DNA from: Chondrilla cf. caribensis
Taxonomy: Eukaryota > Porifera > Demospongiae > Chondrillida > Chondrillidae
Assembly: GCA_964020155.1 (NCBI GenBank)
Contig: OZ026546.1
Span: 8,672,157 to 8,736,156 of the forward strand
DNA length: 64,000 nucleotides
Direction: 5' to 3'
Shown here: positions 34,140-46,922 of the stretch, piece after piece
How positions within the stretch are numbered: the first letter of the stretch is position 1
Layout: each line of letters begins with the position of its first letter
Program-made: the position numbers and the translations under genes
Notes under the pieces: generated by a model
The model's input: the letters and a program-made list of their open reading frames with translations, nothing else
Told to the model about the DNA's origin: nothing
Database searches by the model: none

Positions 34140-37013
34140 TTATCTGTCCACTTCTCCAAATACGATGTCTTGTGTTCCTAGTGCAAGGAAACAGCCACAT
34201 AATGAGAGTCGTGGCTCCAGACGGGAGAGATGGACGGAGAACACTCACCGATAATAGCAACAACGTCAGCCAACATGTGACCCTTGGACATCATGTCAAG
34301 TGAGCTCAGGTGAAAAAACCCAGGTGCTCTGATCTTGCATCTGTATGGCCTGCTGGTACCATCTGAGACCAGGTATACACCAAATTCACCCTAAAATTTG
34401 GTATTATACACACTAAAAATATTTACATCAAAGCAACGTATTGAATGACAAAATCCATAGCAAATTAAAAGTGTAATGATGATTATCTCCCCTGCTCCCT
34501 CCCCTGCCCCCTTGGGGATGTTTATGGACTCACCTTTGGGGCTTCAATGGCAGTGTAGGTGGACCCTGGGGGGACCTGGAAGCCTTCGGTGAAGAGTTTG
34601 AAGTGGTGGATTAGAGCCTCCATGGAGTCCTTCATCTCTCTTCTGTTGGGAGGAGTTACTTTGTTGTCATCAATCTTCACTTCACCAGTTGGCATCTTGT
34701 TCAAACACTGATGGATTATCCAAAGACTCTGTCTCATCTCCTCGACTCGAATAAGGTACCTGTACAGCCAGCATAACGATATTCTAGTAGTGGACACGGA
34801 CAACCCAATACTGGTGAGGGGCAGCAGAGCAGACCTGTCATAGCAGTCACCATGTCTACCAATGGGAACATCAAACTCCACTTGATCATAAGCGTCATAA
34901 GGCTGTACTTTCCGAAGGTCCCACTTGACACCAGATCCTCTCAACATGACACCGCTACACACGCATAGTCAGTCTTGAAACAAATAATATATATAAAAAA
35001 GTAGGATTTCTGACCTAAAGCCCCAGTCCATTGCTTGCTGAGCAGTGATGACTCCAATGTCCACAACACGCTGCTTCCAAATGCGATTGTTAGTAATCAG
35101 CTATAACAAAATAAGCGCTTTACAGTGATAAATGAAGTTAACCTGAACCTAAATGAAGGTAGCCTAACCCTAACCTAATGACAAATAATGGTTCCATACA
35201 GGCACCCTATACCAACACAAGCTCTAGAAACCACACACCACATGCTCTAGACAACACACACTACATGATCTAGACATCACACAGCACACACCACACAGCA
35301 CATGCTCTAGACACCACACACCACACAGCACATGCTCTAGACATCACACAGCACACACCACACAGCACATGCTCTAGACACCACACAGCACATGCTCTAG
35401 ACACCACACAGCACATGCTCTAGACACCACACAGCACATGCTCTAGACACCACACACCACATGCTCTAGACACCACACAGCACATGCTCTAGACACCACA
35501 CAGCACATGCTCTAGACACCACACAGCACATGCTCTAGACACCACACAGCACATGCTCTAGACACCACACACCACATCCTCTAGACACCACACAGCACGT
35601 GCTTTAGACACCACACAGCACATGCTCTAGACAACACACAGCACATGCTTTAGACACCACACAGCACGTGCTCTAGACACCACACGGCACGCAGCATATA
35701 CTACTTACTTCCTCCACTTCATCAAGACGGGTGGAAAACTTTGTGATAAAATCATAGATATCGTCCATGAGCCCAAGAGGCAGGTCCTGCGTGGTGCAGC
35801 ATGACATGAACCTACTGAGGTATAACACTGTAAGTAGACATCAGCTAGTGGAAGGACCTCACCTGAGACACACCACCTGGTCTGACATAAGCAGCATGCA
35901 ATCTAGCACCCGACACTCTCTCATAGAATTCCATCATCTACAGTATTATACACATCCCATATAAAATCTGCATGTGTGTTGACTTGTGTGTGATGTGGTG
36001 TGTGTGATGTGGTGTTGCTCACTTTTTCCCTTTCCTCAAACAGCCACACAAATGGTGTGTTGGCTCCAACATCTAAGATGTGCGAGGCCACTGCCATTAT
36101 GTGGTTTAGAAGACGAGTGATTTCAGCAAACATAACTACATGAAACAATACAAACATAGTTTATAGCCAGTAACGATAGTGTATACCCAATAACAATAGT
36201 GTATAGCCAGTAATGTAGCATATACAAATTAGAGTGAGTTCTCTCCAAACCTCTAATGAATTTAGCTCTTGGTGGTACATCTATTCCAAGGAGGTTTTCA
36301 ATGGCCAAAGAGAACGCTTGCTCATTGCACATCATTGACACATAATCCAGCCGATCGAAGTAAGGGAGGGCCTACATTGGGTGTTGACAGGACAGTGAGA
36401 GCACGCTGGAGGCCCTCAACCTACAAGAGAGCACACTTGTAAGTATGTCTTATACTCAATGAGCTTCTCCGTCCCTCTGTGCAGCAGTCCAATGTGAGGA
36501 TCGCATCTCTCTATTATTTCCCCGTTGATTTGCATGACCAATCTCAATACACCATGAGCAGCAGGATGTTGAGGACCGAAATTGATAGTCAGGTTTGTAA
36601 CAGGTCGTTCGTCCGGGGCAGGGGCTTGACAAAGATACGTACTCGGGGTGAGGTTATGAGGGTGGAATTGGAAAACAACTTGACGCGCTCACCATTTACG
36701 TCCCAAACTGCAGACTCCTCGTTTGGGTACATCACGTTCCCAGTCATCGGAGAGAGCATTCCAGGAAGCTTCAAAGGAGTCAGTTCGTTTTCTTTGTTTT
36801 CTATCTGACGTGGATTTTCTGAGGAAAAGTACCTGAAAAAGAACTCTTAGGATAGGTGTTAGCTGTGGCTATCGATATGGAAAGAAAAATAAGAAAATCG
36901 CCTTGTTGACAATTATTTCACCTTAAAATACTGCAAACTCGAGTTTGTTTTCCCTTAACCGACGGGAAAGCTAGACGAGAGCCAAGTCGGAAAGTTCGCC
37001 AAACGGCAGCCAT
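34140..37013 (-). CDS. NDUFS2: Mitochondrial complex I 49-kDa subunit NDUFS2
   Basis: Exons: 34140-34177, 34249-34390, 34534-34759, 34835-34954, 35015-35100, 35709-35786, 35863-35937, 36023-36135, 36251-36371, 36437-36624, 36693-36832, 36922-37013; 472 aa (human 463). All phases agree. It is a core subunit lining the ubiquinone site. Residues 1-~30 ([18 protein letters not shown]) form a basic mitochondrial presequence. Conserved: [117 protein letters not shown] and [20 protein letters not shown]. It ends EVDR as in other animals. Confidence 0.98.
35205..35690 (-). repeat. ~23-bp minisatellite in NDUFS2 intron
   Basis: About 20 copies of ACACCACACAGCACATGCTC+TAG with local expansions (plus strand) lie in the intron 35101-35708. 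Confidence 0.92.
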
Positions 37014-37710
37014 TTTTGAGCAAAATAATGTTATTCATTGCGAGTCAGCAGGGGCGCTGAAGCGAGGAGTGTTGAGGACACACTGTACCACCGGTGTCTG
37101 GAGGACTGAGAACGAATGACCATTGTCCGTGAACAGATATTGCTATTACGTTTCCTACTAGTCTACCGGTAATGGATATTCAATGGTAGCTGCAAATATA
37201 CGGAAATTGAATCTTTCACTATTTAATGTAACGTTTCCATAATTTTATTGAATGTTCACCGTACTAAGTGATAGCAATCCCATAAACGTTATTATGTGCA
37301 GCTAGTGAGGTCCTTTGGTAACTGTTTGTTTTCAGTTGCTGCTTTGTTAGTAATTTATCGCACTTGTTGTTATTGTCAATGACAACAATATGTCAATTCA
37401 CTTCATGTGGGAGGAGGAGTGTAGTGTAGTGTTCACTCTATTGCTCTTAACCATCGTGTCAGCACATTCTATGGTGCAGTACTATCACTGCTAAGATCAC
37501 GTTAGAGAGTATCTTTAGTATAGGTAGAGTATGTAAAGCGATTGACCATGCCCAGCAGGTTTGGTTGGCTCCAACTCCACGTGGTTCAACTATGGGATAC
37601 GTTAGCTGGGCGGTACATTTCTATTGTAAACAGAACTGGGACTTAGCACTCTATGAATTTAGTTGTGTAATTGAGTGCTACATTGTTCCTTTTGTTTTGT
37701 CTTCCTGTAG
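37014..37710. promoter_or_regulatory. NDUFS2/DNMT3 divergent interval
   Basis: About 700 bp between the NDUFS2 ATG and the acceptor of the first DNMT3 coding exon. It contains a CACGTG at 37578-37583 and presumably an upstream non-coding DNMT3 exon, since the coding exon starts at a splice acceptor (37709-37710). No other gene is visible. Confidence 0.4.
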
Positions 37711-37715
37711 TGATA

Positions 37716-39523
37716 ATGGAAGCTGTTGATAGTGATCACTACCTGACACCTCCAGAGACACCTGTAGCTTGTACTAAGGAGGTCTCTGGAAGCTCCTCTG
37801 ATGAAGACCAGCGGAGTCCTCCATTCTTTGTCCGCAGAGGTACGAGGAAAAGAAATGCTACAGACTTCTTCTTCATCCCAGCACCATACACAATAGAAGA
37901 CATTGATTCTGTAAGAAGAAGTAAAAGCAGAAAAGAAAAAGTGTTATCCGGCAGCAGTTCGATCACAAAGGAAAGTGCAAGACGCTCATTAGTGTTCAGT
38001 GAATCTACTCCTCAGAAGAGTCCACTCCCCTCCAGCCCTTTACAACCAATGGAAATTCAACCTGCAGTTGACCTCAATACAGATGGGTCTTGTGACGTCG
38101 AAGGTGAATATCCCATAGGGTCCTTGGTATGGGCTAAACTGAAGGGATATGACTGGTGGCCGGGACGTGTTAGCAACCATGCTGAAGTAGGTATGGATCT
38201 ACCTCCTCATGGATCAGCATGGATCAGGTGGTATGGAGAGAAACAGGTTTCAGATGTGAGTTACCTTTGGCCTATTTAGTGTTACCTTATTGTTGGCTAG
38301 AATGATGTATGTCACTTGAAGGTGAACCTGGACTGCATTGAGCCTCTGGTTAACTGCCAAAAACGACTGCTTCTCCATAAACTTAAAGGTTCTTACAAAA
38401 AAGGAGTTTTCTTGGTCATCAAAGTGAGGGAGACGCTCGTTATTTATTGCATTTTTTATACCACTGCTTTAACATTTGCGTTGTAGGAAGCAGCTAGAAG
38501 AAGTAGAAAGGTGTTCAATACTGGTTGCAAAGACACCCAGACACAAGCTAGTGTAGATCGTAGCTCGTCAGATGAAGATGTTGGCAATGGTGTGAACCAG
38601 CTTGCTGAAGGCAACAGTAATAACAGTGATTCTTCTGACAAACCTGCTCCCAAGAGAACTTTATTGAAGAATAATTGTCGTTTATCTTCACTTGAGGAAG
38701 AAATGCTCCAATGGGCTTTGGAAGGATTCCCTCCTTTGGGAGAAGAAGGTTTCAAAGTCTCCTCAGAATATACATCTTTGAATGGCTAGTTATGTTTGAA
38801 TTATGACATGTTTTGTACCATGGGTGTACATGTGTGCATGTAGAGATAAGTGTAAATATGCGAAGTGATCTAGAACATGAACTATAGTATTGTTTATTTG
38901 TAGCAATATCTGAGGAGGTACCAAGTATTGGATGGCCTGATGGCAGATCATCAAAACGTATGACAGTGGGCCGTGCCAAGAGTAATGATGACACTGGTGT
39001 TCTTCTAGAGCCCCCACCAAAAAGAACACCCTTTCAGGGCTCCATTGCTCTAAGAGAGATTATCACTGTTCCCGGTGGAAGGATCGGTACGCACCTCATT
39101 GTCACATCTCAATTACAACCATAGATAGACTCCAGGAATTCTTTGCTTCCTTACAGATACATTTGATATGATCAGAGAAGACAAGTTGAGGATTGAAGGT
39201 GATGATTGAACGTTTATGTTGTTATAGAATACTCCTGACTACGATGGTCACTTGGTCTTCAGATGTATGCTTGGGTTGTGGTCATACCAACGTGGTAGTT
39301 GACCACCCTTTATTTGTTGGGGGACTATGTCAGCTGTGCAAGGAGAGCTTCATGGAGTGTGTGTATCTCTTTGATGATGATGGGACACAGGTTTGCATGT
39401 GTGCAAATGAGTATTTTTCCGTGATTGACAGTACTGCTTGCGTTACTCTAGATGTACTGTTCTATTTGCTCTGCTGGTAACAAAGTATACATGTGTGACA
39501 AGCCAAATTGTGCCAAGTATGTT

Positions 39524-39594
<71 letters not shown>

Positions 39595-40254
39595 TGTGTA
39601 CTATGTGCATGTACATTTTGAAAGTGACCAAGAAATGATTGAGAGTGATCTCTATTGGATCATGTTACCATGTGGGATCTTTTATAGGGTTTATTGTGGT
39701 CCATGTATCAAAAAGCTATGTGGTCAAGAGGAATTAGAAAAGGTTCATATAATTATTCATATACCAAGAAAAGCTTGTGTTTGTGCTAATCGCTTTCGAT
39801 TTATTTTGGCAGGTTGAAGAGGCCAAAGAGTGGTTTTGCTACATGTGTGATGAAGGAGTGGGAGTACTCAAGAAGCAAGAAGACTGGAGTGATAAACTGC
39901 ATGTCTTGTATAGCACTGGTTTTGAAGAGGAATATGTCAGTGCTTACATGCTACTATGTTATTCGTTCTGGCTCAACTTATAAAGTGCTTCACACCACAG
40001 GAGCCCCCTCGTTCCTATGCTCCAATCTCTGCGGAAAAGAGGAAAGCCATGAAAGTCCTCGCATTGTTTGATGGCATTGCCACAGGTGATAGACATATCA
40101 GACTGTGAATCCTGTTTGACCGTTTGTTTAATGTGAAGACCATTATTGCATATCTACTAGGACTGCTGGTTCTGAAGGAACTTGGAATACAAACTGACCT
40201 ATACATTTCATCTGAAGTGGACCCAGATGCTATCAAGGTATATCTACTTGTATA

Positions 40255-40313
<59 letters not shown>

Positions 40314-41704
40314 ATACTATGTACATGTGCATATTAGGTGTCAAAGGTGCATCATCCTGAAATTGTACACGTTGGTAATGTTGAGAGGATTACAGAAAAG
40401 CAAGTGAAAGAATGGGGTCCATTTGACCTAGTCATTGGTGGCAGTCCCTGTAATGATTTGTCAATAGTTAATCCTGCAAGAAAAGGGATATATGGTAAGT
40501 TTTCAAGTGCAAACTCTTACTAATAGTCATTTTGAAGTCTTCATGAACTTTTATTGCTCAATCCACAGATGGAACTGGACGATTGTTTTTTGAGTTTTTT
40601 CGAATATTAAGCTACTGCAGACCAAGTCAGGAAGATCAGCGTCCATTTTTCTGGCTGTTTGAGAATGTGGTTTCAATGAGAGCTCAAGATAAGAACATTA
40701 TTTCAAGATTTCTTCAGGTGTGTATGATTAGTTGTAAATTGTGATTACCTATGACTCGTCTGTGTGTGTATAATTTTTTTCTTCAGTGCAATCCAGTAAT
40801 TGTTGATGCCAGAGATATATCAGCTGCGCATAGAGCCAGGTATTTCTGGGGAAACTTGCCAGGGATGACACGATCCCCAACAGCTCTTCCAGGAGACAGA
40901 TTGACCTTACAAGATTGCCTGGAGAAGAATTGTGATAGAATTGCCCAGGTTTGTGCATCGTTGTATTGGCTTAGGTGAACATCTTAGCATTGTGAAGAAG
41001 ATATGTATATTAGTGTACCAGCCTAAGGCACTACAGTAACATACTAGCCCTGGATACATTAGTGTATATACATGTATGTATATATATTATCTATATAATG
41101 TATGTACTATATCAATGTCAATATGTCAGTATGTCAATGTACTAGCCTCAGGCAGATTACGAATTGATAGTTCTAATGCAAACTTGTAATCAAGGATTTT
41201 CTTTGCTTTTTTGTGGAAGTGTTGGGACCTAGATTAAACTGGCACTACCCATAATTTGTGGAGTACATTGAAGTCAAGCTTCTTAGTTGCATACATGTAG
41301 TTGTATCCACAAATGCATGCGTGACTGTTAATGTCTCTATTCCAGTTTCACAAATTGCGCACTATCACTACAAAAATGAACTCAATCAAACAGACGAAGA
41401 AGGCGTTGATGCCTGTCAAAGTGGACAGTGAAGGGGACGATGTTCTGTGGTGTACAGAAATGGAAAGGTTAGTTCATGTTGTTGTGTTGTCATGGTAATG
41501 CAATGTGTGCTCTTCCTCAGATTGTTTGGATTTCCTGATCACTACACGGATGTTGCTAATCTTGGTCGCCATGGGAGACAGAAGTTACTAGGAAGGGCTT
41601 GGAGTGTTCCAGTTATAAGACATCTATTTTCTCCTCTCAAAGAATTCTACAAGTCATCTACTCAAAGCACCCTCCCGTCCACTGACGTCATGGTTTCCTC
41701 CTAA
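37716..41704 (+). CDS. DNMT3: De novo DNA (cytosine-5) methyltransferase DNMT3
   Basis: Exons: 37716-38255, 38322-38423, 38487-38748, 38904-39086, 39157-39198, 39263-39390, 39452-39516, 39688-39742, 39813-39935, 40001-40085, 40161-40237, 40338-40494, 40569-40717, 40787-40948, 41346-41467, 41521-41704; 811 aa. Full architecture: PWWP (~130-220; [17 protein letters not shown]), Cys-rich ADD domain (~377-500; [26 protein letters not shown]), then the C5 methyltransferase (~515-811). The latter has motif [11 protein letters not shown], catalytic motif [19 protein letters not shown], motif [21 protein letters not shown], and motifs [20 protein letters not shown] and [13 protein letters not shown]. 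All catalytic residues are intact. Adjacent acidic/Ser-rich segments are disordered. The protein sets new CpG methylation marks on nucleosomes selected by PWWP and ADD. Confidence 0.97.
39532..39594 (+). repeat. (GT)n array by DNMT3 donor
   Basis: Sense GT array about 17 nt after the donor at 39517. Confidence 0.93.
40255..40312 (+). repeat. (GT)n array by DNMT3 donor
   Basis: Sense GT array about 18 nt after the donor at 40238. Confidence 0.93.
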
Positions 41705-42050
41705 TTGTGTACAAAGTATTAACTTTTGTTACATTCCATTAGATAGCACCTAAGAACAATGTAGTAGAGTCAGTCGTAGTTTATACATACTTGTTACAAT
41801 AACAACACTCCCATTATATCTAACCTTTACTAACACGATAATATGATTATTATTATTATCTTAATTTTATACCTGTGCATGACAATAGATCTAATTATTA
41901 TTTTCATCTGGCAAGTATGTTCTTTTAATTGTCTCAGACAATTTTATAGAAATTAATTCCAGTCTGCACATCTCTTAATGTTGGAGCAGGTTCACCAGCC
42001 AGGCCCATCTCAGCTAACTAAGCATGTGTGAGTGTACACAGATAACAGAG

Positions 42051-42317
42051 AGGGGAATGAGGTACATGGGCAACAAGTCAGGGGAATTAGGTACATGGGC
42101 AACAAGTCGGGAATTAGGTACATGGGCAACAAGTCAGGGGAATTAGGTACATGGGCAACAAGTCAGGGGAATTAGGTACATGGGCAACAAGTCAGGGGAA
42201 TGAGGTACATGGGCAACAAGTCAGGTGAATTAGGTACATGGGCAACAAGTCAGGGGAATGAGGTACATGGGCAACAAGTCAGGGGAATGAGGTACATGGG
42301 CAACAAGTCAGGGGAAT
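42051..42317 (+). repeat. 29-bp minisatellite downstream of DNMT3
   Basis: Nine copies of GGGGAATTAGGTACATGGGC+AACAAGTCA with A/G variants. 41705-42050 is the AT-rich DNMT3 3' flank. Confidence 0.94.
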
Positions 42318-42324
42318 GAAATGG

Positions 42325-42485
42325 ATGAAATCTCCCCAGTGCCCATATGCCACATATAATAATGTACATTCAGATTTAAGTGTAATACGCCTTGTGGTGA
42401 TCACGGAGGTAATTTCACATTCATTCGCTGGTCACCAAGGGCTACCTAGTGTCCATGCTAAACTCACCAACACAATTTGGGAAGA
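42325..42485 (+). repeat. Orphan partial unit of the subtelomeric satellite
   Basis: It matches the 348/359-bp satellite of 47.4-59.3 kb over CCCAGTGCCCATATGCCACA ... GTAATACGCCTTGTGGTGAT ... GGTCACCAAGGGCTACCTAG, ending at CAACACAATTTGG, where the ~1.2-kb element begins. Diverged and truncated. Confidence 0.85.
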
Positions 42486-42497
42486 ATTGAAATTGAA

Positions 42498-43690
42498 ATT
42501 TACCATTCTACTTATTAATAATTGACAAAAGTTGATTCAGTCATATTATTCCACAGTTGAAATTCTTGCAAACATACGTAAGTGTTCCAAACTGATAAAG
42601 GTGACTGACATACTTTCATTTTGAAACTTTTTGGCTTTGTAAAAGGCCAAATTCAACTACATGTGGGACAATCAGCATCTTAATTCTAACGCCTTAACAT
42701 CAATACAGGACCCATCCCTTTTACACATTCACAGGAAATACCCATTCCCTCTGTTCTAATTGACTGTCTCTTAGGTTAAGTTGGGTATACTTATTTAGGC
42801 CAAAGATACTCGTTATTGACAATTAAAATAAACACATAATTACATAATAAATATTAGTTAAAATGGTAGTACGTGGGTGTAGCAATAGCTTTCACTCTTT
42901 CCAACCTTATGTCGTCCATAATTTGTTCAAGTATCAAAATACTGTATTATAATGGTCACATTAATGAAATGAAGAAATTGTCGGATTTGTAATTAATAAA
43001 AAAGTCACCCACTCAGGGTCAAAGACACCTATATATGTAGAGTTTTACAGGGACTTTCCACAGATACTGTGTACTTGCGTCATTCCACGAATGCAGAAGA
43101 CACTATTCTAGCTGGGAGGTCAGCCGCGAGTCCCAAAGCTCCCCCCTACGGTTCTTTGTAGAGAGTATGCGACTGACCACCAGGAAGTGAGCTATCTCTT
43201 TTCAGAGAAAAAAACCGTCCTTTTGAGGATTCGAACCCGCGACCTGGAGCCTAGAGTCGTGTCACCTGACCACCCCGCCACCGTGACTTATCTATTGTAT
43301 TGTTATTATCTGCGCTATTTAAAGTTGCCCTCAATTTTCAATTCGGAGAATAGGCCACCCACAGGCACTCGAATCACTTGATCGTCTCTAATAGGTTTAG
43401 AAGAACCTTCGGTGAAGATTTAAAGCTCGTTGAAGTCTTTGCGCTCAAATTCTAGCCCAAATCCTAATTGTCGGCGTTTTGAAATCGGCCATTTTGTTCG
43501 CACAATATAAATAATATAAATTCACTGTAGTGGTTACGCGTAGGAATGCATATTATATGATGTTGCAGTATTTCCTAAATTCAAATATACTCGAAGATGG
43601 TGGAGCTACGTAGTTCGTAGCTACGGCAAAGGAGCTTTACAAAGTCTTCTGTTTCTGTTTCGTACTATAAAACCCGAGGGAATGTAAAGT
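42498..43690 (+). mobile_element. Dispersed ~1.2-kb element, copy A
   Basis: Nearly identical to 45580-46712 in the same orientation, with small indels. It contains no coding frame. On the minus strand at 43221-43287 it carries a tRNA-like block (A-box-like TGGCGGGGTGGTC, perfect B box GGTTCGAATCC) followed by a T run, so it is or contains a tRNA-derived SINE. Related fragments are at 24950-25012 and, inverted, ~59430-59560. The transposition mechanism is not determined. Confidence 0.8.
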
Positions 43691-44835
43691 TTGTGGATGG
43701 TTTTAAAGAATTGGTTGGCAAGTGAGGGTGCTTTGAGTATCCAAGTGTTTTCTGGCTGAAATTTATGGATGCCTTTTCATATCCTGTAGTACTCCTTTAG
43801 TGAGGTTAAAGGGTGTGAGCGAAGAGACATCATGTAATATTGTTGTTAAGGCGGAGCAGCTAAACCCTGGTGGTTCCGTTAAGGACAGGGCCGCTCTGTA
43901 CCTCATCAAGGACGCTGAAAAAAGAGGTCAGAGACATTGACCGAAGTTTGAACCATGCAGTATTATTGTTCCAAAATTAATTGGATAGGTTTGGTGAGGC
44001 CCGGTGGGACCATAGTGGAAGGGACAGCAGGCAACACAGGTCTGGTTTGTTATGCGTTCGTTTTCTTGTATTGTCGACGCTAGGGTTATACGTTGTTACA
44101 TATCTCAAACCGATCTTCTGCTGTGCATAGGAATTGGTTTGGCACACCTATGCAATGCTATTGGCTATCAATGTGTGATTTTTATGCCAGACACGCAATC
44201 TCAGGTTCGTCAACATCACTGGGTTATGACTCCTTTGTGGCTGAGTGCATTGTTTAATGTATACAGGAAAAAAATAGATGCTCTACGTGTCCCAGGAGCA
44301 GACGTTAGACCAGTACCAGCTGTCCCTTATGATAACCCAGAAAACTACAACCACATGGTTAGTGAATTTGTTAATATGAGTAGTATAATCTCTGAATATG
44401 ATGTCTTGATATCAAAGTATGCTACTCTATGCAGGCCAAAAGATTTGCAAGTTCTCTTTCAAATGCAGTTTGGACCAATCAGTTTGACAATACAGCTAAC
44501 AGACTAGCTCATTATGAGACTACAGGCCCTGAAATCTGGAGGCAAACAAGTATGCATGTGTGTATAATGGTGTGGGCATATGTACGTATGTGATCGTGAT
44601 ATTGCCATCAATTGTAGATGGCAGAGTTGATGCTGTTACTTTTGGAACAGGAACGGGTGGAACGCTTGCTGGTTTGTACTTCACATATCTACAAAGGAAT
44701 TCCATATATCAAGTATCCATTGGTAAGTGTTGGTCTGTTCCTGAAAGAGAAAAATCCCCTAGTGCAAGTTGTCCTTGCTGATCCTCAGGTGAACATGACT
44801 GTGTTGTTGTGGTGTTGTGGTGTTTGTGTGTGTGT

Positions 44836-44872
<37 letters not shown>

Positions 44873-45554
44873 TGTGTGTGTGTGTGTGTGTGTGTGTAAG
44901 CAATGCATTATTTGAGGGAAGTGTACTCTACAACTACTTTTCTCATGGTAAACTGGAAAGAACAGAAGGATCCTCAATTACTGAAGGCATTGATCATCGA
45001 AGAGTGACTAACAATGTATCTGGTGCTCCTATAGATTCTGCTGTTATGATATCTGATGAAGAGGCTGTAACAATGGTGTGTGGCATAATATTAGTTGATT
45101 TGTTAATTTGTAAAGTCATGTAGTTGTCACTTTTTAGACATTTAGAATTCTCCATGAAGAAGGTTTCTTTATGGGAGCATCATCCGGACTGAACGTTGCT
45201 GCTGCTGTTAAGGTTTGCTTAATGGTCTACACCTTGCTAGTATCATGGTAACGCACACACATAATTTATAGGTTGCAAGAACATTGGGGCCTGGCAAGAC
45301 CATTGTCACTTGCTTGTGTGATTCAGGACAGGTCAGCAGTATCCACTGAAGTAGTCGCCTTGTTGTGAACATGTTTTTAACTCTCCAGAGGTACTTCTCC
45401 AAACTGTTCAGTAGGACAGTATTGAAGGACCGAGGTGAGAGGGTCAATAGGGGCATACCTGTAGCTGGTATGTAAAATGTGAATGCTCTGCTCTTGCCTT
45501 CCTGCAGGTCTTCTCCAAACACTTCCAGAGAAATATCACAGTTGTTTGCATTGA
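43691..45554 (+). pseudogene. Cysteine-synthase-like PLP enzyme, 5' incomplete, frame faults
   Basis: Exons supported: up to 43721, 43790-43926, 43989-44039, 44131-44204, 44267-44357, 44435-44549, 44618-44671, ~44726-44788, 44917-45075, 45138-45212, 45272-45331, 45389-45434, 45508-45554. The product is a fold-type II PLP enzyme near fungal cysteine synthase 2: ELVGNTPLVRL, Schiff-base [45 protein letters not shown] for PLP phosphate, FLKEKNPLVQVVLADPQ, MGASSGLNVAAAVK, TIVTCLCDSGQRYFSKLF. Two faults: exon 44267 reads on only if one A is removed from an A7 run, and the junction before FLKEKNP is one base out of phase. No in-frame ATG is found before ELVGNTP, where element copy A ends. It is either a decaying gene or sequencing error in a live one. 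Confidence 0.75.
44820..44897 (+). repeat. (GT)n array in cysteine-synthase-like gene
   Basis: Sense GT array about 34 nt downstream of the donor at 44789. Confidence 0.92.
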
Positions 45555-45579
45555 CAGTAATAAGAATTGAGAACTTTTG

Positions 45580-46712
45580 AATTTACCATTCTACTTATTA
45601 ATAAAATACAAAAAGTTGATTCAGTCATATTATTCCACAGTTGAAATTCTTGCAAACATACGTAAGTGTTCCAAACTGATAAAGGTGACTGACATACTTT
45701 CATTTTGAAACCTTTTGGCTTTGTAAAAGGCCAAATTCAACTACAAGTGGGACAATCAGCATCTTGATTTTAACGCCTTAACATCAATACAGGACCCATC
45801 CCTTTCACACATTCACAGGAAATACCCATTCCCTCTGTTCTAATCGACTGTCACTTAGATTAAGTTGGGTTAACTTAAAACGGTAGTTAAAGCAGTAGTA
45901 TGTGGGTGTAGCAATAGCTTTCACTCTTTCCAACCTTATGTTGTCCATAATTTGTTCGAGTATCAAAATACTGTATTATAATGATCACATTAATGAAATG
46001 AAGAAATTGTCGGATTTGTAATTAATAAAAAAGTCACCCACTCAGGGTCAAAGACACCTATATATGGAGAGCTTTACAGGGACTTTCCACAGAGACTGAG
46101 TACTTGCGTCATTCCACGAATGCAGAAGACACTATTCTAGCTGGGAGGTCAGCCGCGAGTCCCAAAGCTCCCCCCTACGGTTCTTTGTAGAGAGTATGCG
46201 ACTGACCACCAGGAAGTGAGCTATTTTTTTTCAGAGAAAAAAACCGTCCTTTTGAGGATTCGAACCCGCGACCTGGAGCCTAGAGTCGTGTCACCTGACC
46301 ACCCCGCCACCGTGACCTATCTATTTTATTGTTATTATCTGCGCTATTTAAAGTTGCCCTCAATGTTCAATTCGGAGAATAGGCCACCCACAGGCACTCG
46401 AATCACTTGATCGTCTCTAATAGGTTTAGAAGAATCTTCGGTGAAGATTTAAAGCTCGTTGAAGTCTTTGCGCTCAAATTCTAGCCCAAATCCTAATTGT
46501 CGGCGTTTTGAAATCGGCCATTTTGTTCGCACAATATAAATAATATAAATTCACTGTAGTGGTTACGCGTAGGAATGCATATTATATGATGTTGCAGTAT
46601 TTCCTAAATTCGAATATACTCGAAGAAGATGGTGGAGCTACGTAGTTCGTAGCTACGGCAAGGGAGCTTTACAAAGTCTTCAGTTTTTATTACTACAAAA
46701 CCCGAGGGTATG
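45580..46712 (+). mobile_element. Dispersed ~1.1-kb element, copy B
   Basis: Direct repeat of copy A. The tRNA-like block is at 46250-46316 (minus strand). Copy B lacks a ~60-bp stretch present in copy A around 42785-42850. It begins about 25 bp after the cysteine-synthase-like stop. Confidence 0.8.
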
Positions 46713-46922
46713 TCAATTTTCCCTGTATTCCAGACTGTATGTGCATTATTGCTTTCCTGTGATAGAAACTTCGTCAGAGAATGCGCGAACACTGTAAGGG
46801 ACATAGCAGTATTCCTCTGCAAAGAGAAGATATTACCAAATTGCATCTTCGAGGTGTGGTTGTGTAGGGTATGGGGTGAGGTATATTAACTGATAGAATA
46901 TGTTCACTTGCTTTGTGTTCAG

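Noticed and set aside
43221..43287. Functional tRNA gene (Leu-like, minus strand)
   Set aside because: A and B boxes are good, but the acceptor-stem halves do not pair and the T stem is weak; the same block is repeated in copy B, so a SINE head is more likely.
44672..44696. 25-nt intron in the cysteine-synthase-like gene
   Set aside because: Too short to splice; kept instead as an unresolved frame problem at this junction.
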